This document shows positions 8,078 to 16,540 of a stretch of 64,000 nt of DNA, one piece after another. How positions within the stretch are numbered: position 1 is the first letter of the stretch; the number at the start of each line of letters is the position of its first letter. Source of the stretch: JAXMHN01 sp964578605. Lineage in GTDB: Bacteria; Verrucomicrobiota; Verrucomicrobiia; Limisphaerales; SIBE01. Below the pieces are notes generated by a model, which did no database searches, was not told the origin of the DNA, and saw only the letters and a list, made by a program, of their open reading frames with translations. The stretch is from the NCBI GenBank assembly GCA_964578605.1, contig CAZODO010000005.1:39835-103834 (forward strand). The letters run 5' to 3'. The translations under genes and the position numbers were made by a program.

Positions 8078-9385
8078 ATGCCAATGGATATCCGGGTAAA
8101 CAACGGTTTCCCTCAAACCCAGCCCGTCGGCGTGGCAGAGCGCTTGGAGCGCCTTCCCGAAGACGCCGCGCGCGAAATTCTTGGGAATCTCCCGGTGGAG
8201 GAAGGGGCCGCAGTTCTCGCCGAGTTGCCCCCGGAAAGCGCCGCCCATCTGCTCGAGCCCTTTACCGAGGGGAAGATAGCGGCCTGGCTCCGGTTGCTTG
8301 CGGCCAACGTCGCGGCCGATCTCGTGGACGAGCTTCCCGAGAATCGCCAGCGGCAAATCCTGAGCGCGTTGCCGAACGATAAGGCGAATGCCGTCGCTGC
8401 CCTGCTCCGTTACCCGCCGGACTCGGCGGGTGGGAAGATGGACAACCGCTTCATCGCGGTTCCGGCGAATAACACGGTGGAGCAATGCCTGGTCAACCTG
8501 CGCGCATCCGCCCTCCAGAGAGCGGTCGATGCCAGCTACATTTACGCGATCGACGAGGCCAAACGGTTGGTCGGAGTGATCTCCTTGCGGGACTTGGTGT
8601 TCGCTCCTGCCGACCGCCGGGTGAACCAGATCATGGATCCGAACGTCGTTTCGTTGCGGGTTCTGGATGACCAGGAAGAGATCGCCCGCCAAATGCAGCG
8701 CATGTCGTTGCTGGCCTTGCCGGTCGTTGACGAACACCAGCAACTCGTCGGCATCGTCAAAATGCGCGACGCCCTGCAGATCGCCCAGACCGAAGCGACC
8801 GAAGACATGCAGCTCATGGTAGGGCTCTCGGGCGAAGAACGAATCTGGTCGCCTTGGCCGCAGTCCATTCGCAAGCGTTTGCCGTGGCTTTGCCTGAACC
8901 TGGCGACGGCTCTCGGCGGAGCAGCGGTGGTGGCGGCCTTCGAGGGAACCATCGCCCGCTGGACGGCTCTGGCGATCTTCCTGCCGCTTATCTCCGCGGT
9001 GGCGGGCAATGCCGGAATCCAGGCGCTCACCGTGATTATCCGCAGCCTTGCGCTCGGTGAGGTCACTTCCGGAGATGCCCTTCGGGCGTTCCGCAAGGAA
9101 TTGGCCATCGGCCTGATCAACGGCGTCGCGTTGGGCATGGCCATCGGCCTGATTGGCTATGGCTGGAAGGGGAGTCTGATGCTCGGGTGCGTGGCGGGAG
9201 TCGCAATGCTCTTGAACCAGATACTGGGCGCCATTTCCGGGGTAGTGATTCCCTTTGGCCTCCGCTACTTGAAGATTGATCCTGCGCTGGCCTCGAGCAT
9301 CTTCGTGACAACGCTCACGGACGTTGTTGGTTTCCTGGTGTTTCTCGGCCTGGCGGCGCTGGCGATGCGCCAGTTTGGTCTGTAG
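8078..9385 (+). CDS. mgtE: Magnesium transporter MgtE
   Basis: Mg2+-selective channel of the inner membrane, 435 aa from the ATG at 8078 (GTG at 8018 and ATG at 8084 are alternatives). Domain order is canonical: helical N domain with LERLPEDAAREILGNLP-type repeats (residues 15-110), tandem CBS domains (about 115-240) that sense cytosolic Mg2+, a connecting helix, then five TM helices. The pore signature AVAGNAGIQALTVIIRSLAL and the Asp in TTLTDVVGFLVF (the selectivity aspartate position) are present. It stands alone, diverging from the nuo operon and followed by a strong hairpin. Confidence 0.95.
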   Translation: MPMDIRVNNGFPQTQPVGVAERLERLPEDAAREILGNLPVEEGAAVLAELPPESAAHLLEPFTEGKIAAWLRLLAANVAADLVDELPENRQRQILSALPNDKANAVAALLRYPPDSAGGKMDNRFIAVPANNTVEQCLVNLRASALQRAVDASYIYAIDEAKRLVGVISLRDLVFAPADRRVNQIMDPNVVSLRVLDDQEEIARQMQRMSLLALPVVDEHQQLVGIVKMRDALQIAQTEATEDMQLMVGLSGEERIWSPWPQSIRKRLPWLCLNLATALGGAAVVAAFEGTIARWTALAIFLPLISAVAGNAGIQALTVIIRSLALGEVTSGDALRAFRKELAIGLINGVALGMAIGLIGYGWKGSLMLGCVAGVAMLLNQILGAISGVVIPFGLRYLKIDPALASSIFVTTLTDVVGFLVFLGLAALAMRQFGL

Positions 9386-9415
9386 TGCGGTGCTTCCTCG
9401 GATCAGGCACCGCAC
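9385..9415 (+). terminator. Terminator-like hairpin after mgtE
   Basis: GTGCGGTGC (9385-9393) pairs perfectly with GCACCGCAC (9407-9415) over a 13-nt loop, starting inside the mgtE stop codon. No downstream T-run is seen, so it could instead be a 3'-stabilising hairpin. Confidence 0.6.
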
Positions 9416-9520
9416 CCTGCGGCTTAAGCGCGCTGTTTCTGAGGGGCCGCCCCATGAGTGAAACCAACGATTGACGGCTCCGTTTGAAGACGGGAAGCTT
9501 GCGTGAACCGGCTCTTACCC

Positions 9521-9856
9521 ATGAAACGCTATGGCATGGTCATTGGCCTCAGACCGGAGAAGGCTGAGGAATACAAGAAGTTGCACGCGGCGGTTTGGCC
9601 GGATGTGCTGAAAATGATCAAGGCCTGCCATATCGAGCGTTACTCCATTTATTTACGCGAGCTTCGGGACGGGCTCTACCTGTTCAGCTATTTCGAATAT
9701 ACCGGGGACGATTTCGCGGCCGACATGGCCAAGCTGGCGGCAGATCCGACCACCCGGCGCTGGTGGTCCTTTTGTGAACCCTGTCAACAGCCGCTTGAGG
9801 ACCGGGCGCCGGGAGAATGGTGGAGCACGATGGAGGAAGTTTTTCATTTGGATTAG
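9521..9856 (+). CDS. L-rhamnose mutarotase family protein
   Basis: Small sugar mutarotase-like protein, 111 aa from the ATG at 9521 (a GTG at 9503 would add six residues). Family features: YGMVIGLRPEKAEEYKKLH, then VWPDVLKMIKACHIERYSIY, the WW pair in TTRRWWSFCEP and a C-terminal EEVFHLD. RhaM enzymes interconvert alpha and beta anomers of L-rhamnose or fucose-type sugars in the cytoplasm. It is 24 bp upstream of the AGE-family epimerase and probably co-transcribed, so the pair may process a sugar released outside the cell. The exact sugar is not readable from sequence. Confidence 0.9.
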   Translation: MKRYGMVIGLRPEKAEEYKKLHAAVWPDVLKMIKACHIERYSIYLRELRDGLYLFSYFEYTGDDFAADMAKLAADPTTRRWWSFCEPCQQPLEDRAPGEWWSTMEEVFHLD

Positions 9857-9880
9857 CTCGCGAAGACGAAAGGACAACCC

Positions 9881-11248
9881 ATGAAATACCTGATCAAAGC
9901 TGGCCGAGGGTCCACGCAACAGAGATGCGGCATTCTGTTGGCCCTGCTGATGCTCGCGCCGCTCTGTTCGTTCGCGGCTGCGGAGTCATCGGTCCCGGAC
10001 CGGGACCAGATGCTCAGGCAAGCCGAGCGGTGCCGGAAGATTCTGCGGACCAGCCTGATCGATTTCTACCTGCCGGCCTGCGTCGATGAGAAGAACGGCG
10101 GCTACCTCGAATCGCTCCGCGATGGCAAATTCGCGCCCACAGGCGAGAAATTCCTTACGTTGCAGGCGCGGCAGCTATGGTTCTTTAGCACGCTGGCCAT
10201 CGAGGGATTCGAAAAAGAAAAGGCGCTGGCGGCGGCCAAAGCCGGGTACGACTTTGTCCAGAGGACAATGCTCGACCGAGAGAACGGCGGCTACTTTTCC
10301 AAGGTGACCGATGAAGGGGCCCCACGCGACACACGAAAGCACGCGTACCTGAATGCCTTTGCGCTGTATGGCTTGGTGGCCTACCACCGGGCCAGCGGCG
10401 ATGCCGGCGCATTGCAGGCGGCAAAGAATCTTTTTGGCATTCTGGAACAGTGCGCCCATGACAGGCAGCATGGCGGGTATATCGAGTTCTTTTATCAGGA
10501 TTGGAGGCCGGTGACGGATTTGAAGGAGCCGGGTTACGTCGGCGCGAGTGGGCACAAGACTTACAACACCCATTTGCACCTGCTCGAAGCCTTTGCCGAA
10601 CTGTACCGGGTCTGGCCCGACGCCGGGGTTGGCAAGCGGCTCCAGGAGCTGATCACCATCAATACAAGCACCGTCCGCACCCCAATTGTCGAAAGCAATG
10701 TGGACGCCTTTCACCGGGATTGGCGTGTGGTGAACGAACCGCGCAACCTGCGCGCCAGCTTCGGGCACGACGTCGAATGCGCCTGGCTGACCCTGGACGC
10801 CGTGCGCACGTTGGGGACGCCACCGGGTCTGTTCAGGTCGTGGGCGGAAGCGCTTTGCCAATCGAGCATCCAGCACGGTTTTGATCGGCAGCATGGAGGA
10901 TTCTTCTCCTCCGGACCGCTGGGCAAGCCGGCGGATGACAAGGAGAAGATCTGGTGGGTGCAGTCGGAAGCCGTTGTCTCCATGTTGGACATGTTCCGCC
11001 TGACTGGTGACCCAGTCTATTACGACCTGTTCGCCCGGACCCTTGACTTTGTTGAGAAGCATCAGGTTGCCCAAGAAGGAAGCTGGTGGGCCAGCCGGGC
11101 AGCCGACGGGTCGGCAACCAGGAACCCTACGAGGACCAGCCCGTGGCAGGCAGGATACCACGCTGGCAGATCGATGATTCTGGCCGCCAAAGCCTTGGAA
11201 CAACTGGCCACGGACGCGCCAAATCCGCTGGCCCCCCCCTCCGACTAG
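9881..11248 (+). CDS. Exported AGE-family sugar 2-epimerase
   Basis: N-acylglucosamine 2-epimerase / cellobiose 2-epimerase family, 455 aa, with an (alpha/alpha)6-barrel expected. The N-terminus has a Sec signal (GILLALLMLAPLCSFAAA, cleavage near residue 34), unusual since most family members are cytoplasmic. Visible family motifs: NGGYLESL, LTLQARQLWFFS, KHAYLNAFALYGLVAYHR, KTYNTHLHLLEAFAEL, and near the end WWVQSEAVVSML and PWQAGYHAGRSM. The histidines in these blocks are the likely catalytic bases. A good RBS (AAAGGA) lies 6-7 nt before the start. Substrate could be a free monosaccharide or a beta-1,4-disaccharide; the sequence does not decide. Confidence 0.9.
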   Translation: MKYLIKAGRGSTQQRCGILLALLMLAPLCSFAAAESSVPDRDQMLRQAERCRKILRTSLIDFYLPACVDEKNGGYLESLRDGKFAPTGEKFLTLQARQLWFFSTLAIEGFEKEKALAAAKAGYDFVQRTMLDRENGGYFSKVTDEGAPRDTRKHAYLNAFALYGLVAYHRASGDAGALQAAKNLFGILEQCAHDRQHGGYIEFFYQDWRPVTDLKEPGYVGASGHKTYNTHLHLLEAFAELYRVWPDAGVGKRLQELITINTSTVRTPIVESNVDAFHRDWRVVNEPRNLRASFGHDVECAWLTLDAVRTLGTPPGLFRSWAEALCQSSIQHGFDRQHGGFFSSGPLGKPADDKEKIWWVQSEAVVSMLDMFRLTGDPVYYDLFARTLDFVEKHQVAQEGSWWASRAADGSATRNPTRTSPWQAGYHAGRSMILAAKALEQLATDAPNPLAPPSD

Positions 11249-11374
11249 AGAATCAACCTCTCGCCCTTGGGTCTGCAAGTGGCAGGACCGGTCTCTGGAG
11301 TGTCTCCGCGCGGGACTCTCAGAACAGAGGAGCATCGGACTTGCTGCAAAGGATTTGGACACTCCTCCCGACCT

Positions 11375-12487
11375 ATGAAGAAAGTCCTCGTCATCGACGA
11401 CTCGCCCGAGGTGAACCGTTTGGTTGGCGAAACACTCCAGCTGAACGGGTATGACGTCCGCATTGCGGAAGATGGCGTGGCGGGGGTGGAGTTGGCCCAA
11501 AGCTACATCCCGGACCTGATCCTGTGCGACGTGAATATGCCGCGCCTGGATGGGTACGCCACCTTGACGGCGCTGCGCCAGCAAAGCCGCACGGCCGCCA
11601 TTCCGTTCATCTTCCTCACGGGCGTCAGCGACAAAGCCAATGTCCGGCAGGGAATGGAACTCGGTGCGGACGATTACCTGACGAAGCCATTCTCAATTTC
11701 CGAATTGCTGGGGGCGGTCAGCGCGCGTTTGGAGAAGCAATCGGTGGTCATCCGCCAAGCCGAACAAAAGCTCGAAGAACTGCGCGGCAATATCAGCTTG
11801 GCACTGCCGCACGAACTGATTCTGCCCCTCTCGAACATTTTGGGGATCTCCTCGATGCTCTCCGCAGGGTACGATCGCATCACGCCGCCAGAAATCTTTG
11901 AAGCCGCCGCGAATCTCGAGAACTCGGCGCTGCGCTTGCGGCGCACAGTGGAGAACTTCCTGCTTTACTCGCAGATCGAACTGATCGTCAGCGACCCGGC
12001 GCGCGTGGAAAAGCTGCGCGCCGGCGAGTACCCCATCGACACGCCCGCGCTCATGGACCTTGCGACGCAGATCGCGAAGCGGTGCGGCCGCGAAGACGAT
12101 CTCACCGTCAGCCTCGAACCCGGCTCGATCGCGATGGACGGGGAAAAACTGAACAAGGTCTTCGGTGAGCTGCTGGATAATGCCTTCAAGTTCTCTGGCG
12201 CCGGTGATGCAGTGGCCTTTTCCGGAGCCCTGACCGAGGACGCTTATCGCTTCTCCCTGACCGACCACGGTCGTGGGATGCGGCCGGACCAGATCGCCCG
12301 GATCGGCGCGCACATGCAGTTTGAGCGCAAGATCCACGAACAGCAAGGGTCCGGGCTGGGCTTAATCATCGCCAAACGGCTTACTGAACTGCACGGCGGG
12401 ACTTTCCATCTGGAAAGCTCCGGCCAGCAAACGACCGTTCAACTGAACTTCCCGCGATTTCTTATCGTCAGCGCCGAGCGTTTGTGA
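11375..12487 (+). CDS. Response-regulator-receiver / histidine kinase fusion
   Basis: Cytoplasmic signalling protein, 370 aa from the ATG at 11375, with no membrane segment. Residues 1-120 are a receiver (KVLVIDDSPEVNRLV, phospho-Asp in LILCDVNMPRLDGYA, Lys in DDYLTKPFS); next a short coiled linker and a HisKA-like helix with H-box LPHELILPLSNILG; then an HATPase with N-box ELLDNAFKFSG, a G1-type DHGRGM and G2 GSGLGLIIAKRL. The receiver-first order suggests a kinase controlled by phosphorylation from elsewhere. It is 11 bp upstream of an NtrC-type regulator, its likely partner. Input signal unknown. Confidence 0.9.
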   Translation: MKKVLVIDDSPEVNRLVGETLQLNGYDVRIAEDGVAGVELAQSYIPDLILCDVNMPRLDGYATLTALRQQSRTAAIPFIFLTGVSDKANVRQGMELGADDYLTKPFSISELLGAVSARLEKQSVVIRQAEQKLEELRGNISLALPHELILPLSNILGISSMLSAGYDRITPPEIFEAAANLENSALRLRRTVENFLLYSQIELIVSDPARVEKLRAGEYPIDTPALMDLATQIAKRCGREDDLTVSLEPGSIAMDGEKLNKVFGELLDNAFKFSGAGDAVAFSGALTEDAYRFSLTDHGRGMRPDQIARIGAHMQFERKIHEQQGSGLGLIIAKRLTELHGGTFHLESSGQQTTVQLNFPRFLIVSAERL

Positions 12488-12498
12488 GCAAATAAGGC

Positions 12499-13944
12499 AT
12501 GCTCAGTCAGGCCCTCGCCAGCTTGAACATTCTGATCCTTGAAGATGAACCCTTGTTCCGCAAACAGGTGGCTGCTCATCTGGAACGGCTCGGGGCTGAC
12601 GTGACCCAGGCTGATACCCTGGAGCGTGGCCGCAAGCTCCTGCGAGATCTCAGCTTCGATTTTCTGTTGTTGGACGTCAACCTGCCTGACGGATCGGGGA
12701 TCGATCTGCTGAAGGAGAGAGCTTGTTCCGCTAGCACCGGGGTGATCGTCATGACGGCCGAAGGCGGCGTGGCCGGGGCCGTCGAAGCCATGCGCCTCGG
12801 GGCCATCGATTACCTGGTCAAGCCCTTTGAGGTGGGGCAACTCCCCCTCGTTATCAACCGGGCCCGGCGCTGCAAACAGAACGAACGGCTGGATGAGCAT
12901 CGCCGCAGCGACGAAGCCCGGGCCGGGAACGCCTTCTTCTTTGGCGCCGCCCTGGGTCCGCTCAAGACGCAACTGGAGAAAATCCTCGCCGCCGATAATC
13001 GCCTGCAGAATTTCTTGCCTCCCGTGCTGATCGAAGGTGAGACCGGCACAGGCAAAACCACCATCGCGCGATGGATTCACCACCAGGGTCCTCGGGCGAG
13101 CCGGCCCTTGGTCGAGGTCAACTGCTCCGCCATGGTGGAAACGCTCGCCGAATCCGAGCTTTTCGGCCATGAACGCGGCGCGTTCACGGACGCGCGCACG
13201 GCCCGGATGGGCCTGTTCGAAGCGGCGGACGGAGGCACCTTGTTCATGGACGAGCTGCCCAGCCTCTCACCGCCCTTGCAGGCCAAGGTCTTGACGGCGA
13301 TCGAAGACCACCGCATCCGGCGCCTGGGAGGCAACAAGGAGATCCCCATCGACGTCCGGATCATCGCCGCGACAAACCAGAACTTGAAGAATCTCGTTAG
13401 CAAGGGCCTCTTTCGCGAGGATTTGCTCCATCGGCTTGATCTCTTCCGCGTCAGCATCGCTCCGCTCCGGGAGCGGGGCGGCGATATCCTGCAGCTGGCT
13501 GAAAACCTCATGCGGGACCTCGAACGCAAGCACCGTCTTCCGAGGAAGACGATCCATCCGGACGGACGAAAGAGGCTCCTGGCTTATCCCTGGCCGGGGA
13601 ATGTGCGCGAACTGGCGCATGAATTGGAGCGGGCATTGGTCTTTGAGGAAAGCGACGAATTGCGATTTGAGCACCTGGCAGGCACGACCCAGGTTGGCCA
13701 GGACAATCCTCAACTTGCCGTTGGCGATTGGTTCAATCCGCGCTTTACCTTTGCAGGCGATGGCGCTTTCTCTTTGGAGGAAGCCATCAACCGGTTGATT
13801 CAGCATGCCCTGAACCAGACGCATAACAATATTTCGGCGGCAGCGCGGCTTCTCGGGGTCTCGCGCGATTATGTCCGCTACCGTTTGGCTCAAAAGCCCG
13901 AAGCGAGCCCGGGTGACACTCCCCAAGAGGCCGCTTCGAGCTAA
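12499..13944 (+). CDS. Sigma-54-dependent response regulator (NtrC family)
   Basis: 481 aa transcription activator: receiver (NILILEDEP, phospho-Asp in FLLLDVNLPDGSG, DYLVKPFEV), AAA+ domain (Walker A EGETGTGKTTIARW, Walker B GGTLFMDELPS, arginine-finger region FREDLLHRLDLFRV), and a C-terminal Fis-type helix-turn-helix (NNISAAARLLGVSRDYVRYRL). The sigma-54 contact loop reads GAFTDA rather than GAFTGA; this variant also occurs in the other regulator in the window. An AAGG RBS lies just before the ATG, 11 bp after the kinase. Targets should carry -24/-12 promoters; none was confidently found nearby. Confidence 0.94.
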   Translation: MLSQALASLNILILEDEPLFRKQVAAHLERLGADVTQADTLERGRKLLRDLSFDFLLLDVNLPDGSGIDLLKERACSASTGVIVMTAEGGVAGAVEAMRLGAIDYLVKPFEVGQLPLVINRARRCKQNERLDEHRRSDEARAGNAFFFGAALGPLKTQLEKILAADNRLQNFLPPVLIEGETGTGKTTIARWIHHQGPRASRPLVEVNCSAMVETLAESELFGHERGAFTDARTARMGLFEAADGGTLFMDELPSLSPPLQAKVLTAIEDHRIRRLGGNKEIPIDVRIIAATNQNLKNLVSKGLFREDLLHRLDLFRVSIAPLRERGGDILQLAENLMRDLERKHRLPRKTIHPDGRKRLLAYPWPGNVRELAHELERALVFEESDELRFEHLAGTTQVGQDNPQLAVGDWFNPRFTFAGDGAFSLEEAINRLIQHALNQTHNNISAAARLLGVSRDYVRYRLAQKPEASPGDTPQEAASS

Positions 13945-14119
13945 GGCGGGTTTGGGGAGGCGCGCGCAAGACGACCGTTTGCCAAAAGTGCGGAAGCACG
14001 CGGGGCTGTTGATGATCAGTCACTTCGAGAGAATGTCCGGCGATGGCACAGAGATTGCCCTGCTTAAGCCAGGTGCTGTGAGCGTGAACTGGATCGGAGC
14101 GTGTGGCGTTGAGCGACTT

Positions 14120-14659
14120 ATGACGACAAAGAAGATGATCGGGATCATGGGCGCACTGGGCCTTGCCTTGGCTTCAAGTATTCCCCAGGCCCAGGGCAGA
14201 CCGGACGGGTCCCCTGGAGTCCCGGTTCTTGTGAATTCCCAGTTGGCCGCGTTGGCCTCGGAACCGGACAGCCCAGAAGGGTCCGCCGCCAAGCGGGAGG
14301 AGAATCTCGGCCAGGGGATTGTTAAAGGAAAGCGCACGCCAAGCCTGGGCCGCCCCACTGCCCCAGGCCAGGCCAAATCCCTCAATGAGGGGGTGGAGGA
14401 ATTCAAGCAAGCGGAAAAGAAGTTCCTCGAGGAACAGAAGAAACTTCGGAACGAGTATAAGAACGCCACCAAGACAAGGCGCGAAGAGATCAGGAGCTTG
14501 CTGCGCGAGAAGAACCGGGATTTCATCGAGGAGCAAAAGAAACGGCGCGAAGAGATCCGCCAGCGTATGGCGCAAATGAAAGACGAAATCAAAGAACACA
14601 AGGATCTCATAGACCAGGTTCCAGAACCGACCCACAGGCGCAAAGGCGGCGCCGACTAG
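14120..14659 (+). CDS. Exported coiled-coil protein, unknown function
   Basis: 179 aa from the ATG at 14120; the frame is open upstream but the signal peptide (MTTKKMIGIMGALGLALASS, cleavage after QAQG) fixes this start. A low-complexity linker (about 30-90) leads to a very charged segment from about residue 95 to 165, rich in K/E/R with heptad character (EEFKQAEKKFLEEQKKLRNE, KTRREEIRSLLREKNRDF), so a long alpha-helical coiled coil is expected. No known domain recognised. It precedes a likely outer-membrane barrel by 85 bp; a periplasmic spacer or anchoring role is a guess. Confidence 0.75.
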   Translation: MTTKKMIGIMGALGLALASSIPQAQGRPDGSPGVPVLVNSQLAALASEPDSPEGSAAKREENLGQGIVKGKRTPSLGRPTAPGQAKSLNEGVEEFKQAEKKFLEEQKKLRNEYKNATKTRREEIRSLLREKNRDFIEEQKKRREEIRQRMAQMKDEIKEHKDLIDQVPEPTHRRKGGAD

Positions 14660-14744
14660 GCGGTTTGGCTCGGGTCCAGGATTTGGGCGCCCTGTATTGC
14701 GCGGCCAGACGCCTCACGCTGGGGCGTTTGGCTTTGCTGTATTC

Positions 14745-15956
14745 ATGCATTCACCTCGGCGAGAGCCCCAGGCCTTCCTGGCAGCTGCCTTCACGCTCCT
14801 GATCGGTCTGGCCAGCCCCTTCCCCGCCCCCGCGACACAGGCTGCGAGAGAACCAGGCACGCAGGTCACCCTTCCGGACGCGGACCTGCCGGAGATCGAC
14901 GATCTCGAGCTAGAAATTCCCCAGGAACTGGAACTTCCGTCGCTCTGGGTCCCCGGCATCGAGGTGCGCCTCTCGACCGGCTACAAAGACAACCTCATGC
15001 TCGCCCCCGGGAAGCCGGAGAAAAGCGTCTCTGCCGCCGCGGGTCTTGACCTTAGCCTTTTCCGACTGCCGATCGGAAGTTGGGAATGGTTCTTCCTTTC
15101 GTCGGCCGATTACATCCGTTACCCCGACGCCCGCGAGGCCCAAGAGGAGGCAACCGCCATTGTGCAGGGCCAGGGCCAGAAACGCTTCGCCGAATCCTGG
15201 AAGGCAGGTGCCGCCGCGGAGTATCTCTATTTCAACCAGGTCTTCGACGCGTCCATTCTCGAGGAAGAACCCGTCGCGCTCGACCTGGAAGGGCACGCCT
15301 TGACCTTCCGGCCCCTGGCGTCGAAGCAACTCCCGCGAGGCTTCCGACTCGAACTCGAATTGCCCGCCACTCGCCAGGTCTTCGCTGAAACCCTGGACGA
15401 TTACTGGGAAGCCGGATCCAAGCTGGAGCTCGGACGCGAGTTCGGGCAGCGCGCGGACTTGGCACTGGGCTATCAGTTCACGGCCCGATTTCACGATACG
15501 CGCAACCCCCGCGATGCCGCTGGAAATCCGCAGTCCGGCCGTCTCGAGTTTTACGAGCACGAAGCGGCGATGTCCTGGCGTCAGTTCTGGGACGCCGAGC
15601 AGCGCTGGCGGACCGTCACGAAGCTGAGCTTGGAGTTCAATGAGGATAACGGCGGTGGATATTACGATTTCCTGCGGCCTCAGTTCTCGGAACAGATCCG
15701 GTACCGCACCAAAACCTGGGAAGCCGAACTCCAAGCCAGGGTGTCCCATTGTGCCTACGATCACCAGCGCACCGATGGCCCTGATTCGCCTCGCCGCAAA
15801 CGCACCTACGTGACGCTTAACCTGCGCGGTGAGAAGGTCCTGTGGAAAGCCTGGAGGGTCTTTGCCGAGTACGAACTCGAACGCGCCCTTTCCAACCTGG
15901 ATGCCGATGACTACTCCGCCAACACGATCCGTGGCGGGCTAAGCTGGGAATATTGA
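14745..15956 (+). CDS. Predicted outer-membrane beta-barrel protein
   Basis: 403 aa from the ATG at 14745 (an upstream TTG at 14697 gives a poorer signal). The Sec signal FLAAAFTLLIGLASPFPAPA is followed by an acidic linker (DADLPEIDDLELEIPQELEL). The rest alternates polar and hydrophobic residues with many aromatics, e.g. RLSTGYKDNLML, EWFFLSSADYIRY, DLALGYQFTARFHD, and ends in RGGLSWEY, with a C-terminal aromatic as in BAM-inserted barrels. Perhaps 14-16 strands. No family name recognised. Next to an exported coiled-coil protein, so the two may form an envelope module. Confidence 0.72.
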   Translation: MHSPRREPQAFLAAAFTLLIGLASPFPAPATQAAREPGTQVTLPDADLPEIDDLELEIPQELELPSLWVPGIEVRLSTGYKDNLMLAPGKPEKSVSAAAGLDLSLFRLPIGSWEWFFLSSADYIRYPDAREAQEEATAIVQGQGQKRFAESWKAGAAAEYLYFNQVFDASILEEEPVALDLEGHALTFRPLASKQLPRGFRLELELPATRQVFAETLDDYWEAGSKLELGREFGQRADLALGYQFTARFHDTRNPRDAAGNPQSGRLEFYEHEAAMSWRQFWDAEQRWRTVTKLSLEFNEDNGGGYYDFLRPQFSEQIRYRTKTWEAELQARVSHCAYDHQRTDGPDSPRRKRTYVTLNLRGEKVLWKAWRVFAEYELERALSNLDADDYSANTIRGGLSWEY

Positions 15957-16086
15957 ACGGTTGAAACTTCCGATTGCTTTGCGGTCCCGGCGCAGGAGAA
16001 ACGGCCGCATGCGTGCGGATCCGCTTGGCGGCTGCGGTCCTTGTTGGTAACCTCCGCGTGTGCTTTCCTGCGTCAAAGGCGTTCAA

Positions 16087-16482
16087 ATGGCTAAGCAGTT
16101 GGCCGTCTTCCTCGAGAATCGCCCGGGGACCCTCGCGCGCGTGTGTGAGGTCCTTGGCAAAGCGAAGATCAACATCTGTGCCATTTCGACGAGCGACACC
16201 GTCGACCACATCGTGGTGCGGATGATCGTGAGCGATGCGGAGGCCGCAATGCGCATTTTCCAGGAGTACGGATCGCTGGTTGTGGCCACAGATGTCCTCC
16301 TCGTTCATGGCAATAACAAACCGGGATCCCTGGCGGCGATTGCGGGAGCCTTGGCCGACGCCGGCGAAAACATCGAATACGCCTACAGCGCGACGGCCCC
16401 GGATGCCCGGCACGGAATGATGGTCCTGCGAGCTTCGCGACCGGAAACGGCGCTCAAAGTCCTCAACAGCCTGGGCGCCTGA
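16087..16482 (+). CDS. Tandem ACT-domain protein
   Basis: 131 aa from the ATG at 16087. Two ACT domains: residues 1-65 (KQLAVFLENRPGTLARVCEV) and 70-131 (VLLVHGNNKPGSLAAIAGAL), each with the PG turn that binds amino-acid effectors. No enzyme domain is attached. Stand-alone double-ACT proteins usually act as small regulatory subunits or amino-acid sensors. The immediate neighbours do not suggest a partner enzyme. The upstream frame extension (to 16060) is short and lacks a better start. Confidence 0.9.
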   Translation: MAKQLAVFLENRPGTLARVCEVLGKAKINICAISTSDTVDHIVVRMIVSDAEAAMRIFQEYGSLVVATDVLLVHGNNKPGSLAAIAGALADAGENIEYAYSATAPDARHGMMVLRASRPETALKVLNSLGA

Positions 16483-16540
16483 CCGCCCAAGCCCCTGGTC
16501 TGCCCTTGCCCTTCCCCTCTGGCGCCGGATGCCGCCGCAA

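Noticed and set aside
7847..9415. 522-codon minus frame opposite mgtE
   Set aside because: Shadow of mgtE, whose domains are all present on the plus strand.
14697..14744. TTG start for the barrel protein
   Set aside because: It would spoil the signal peptide; the ATG at 14745 is better.
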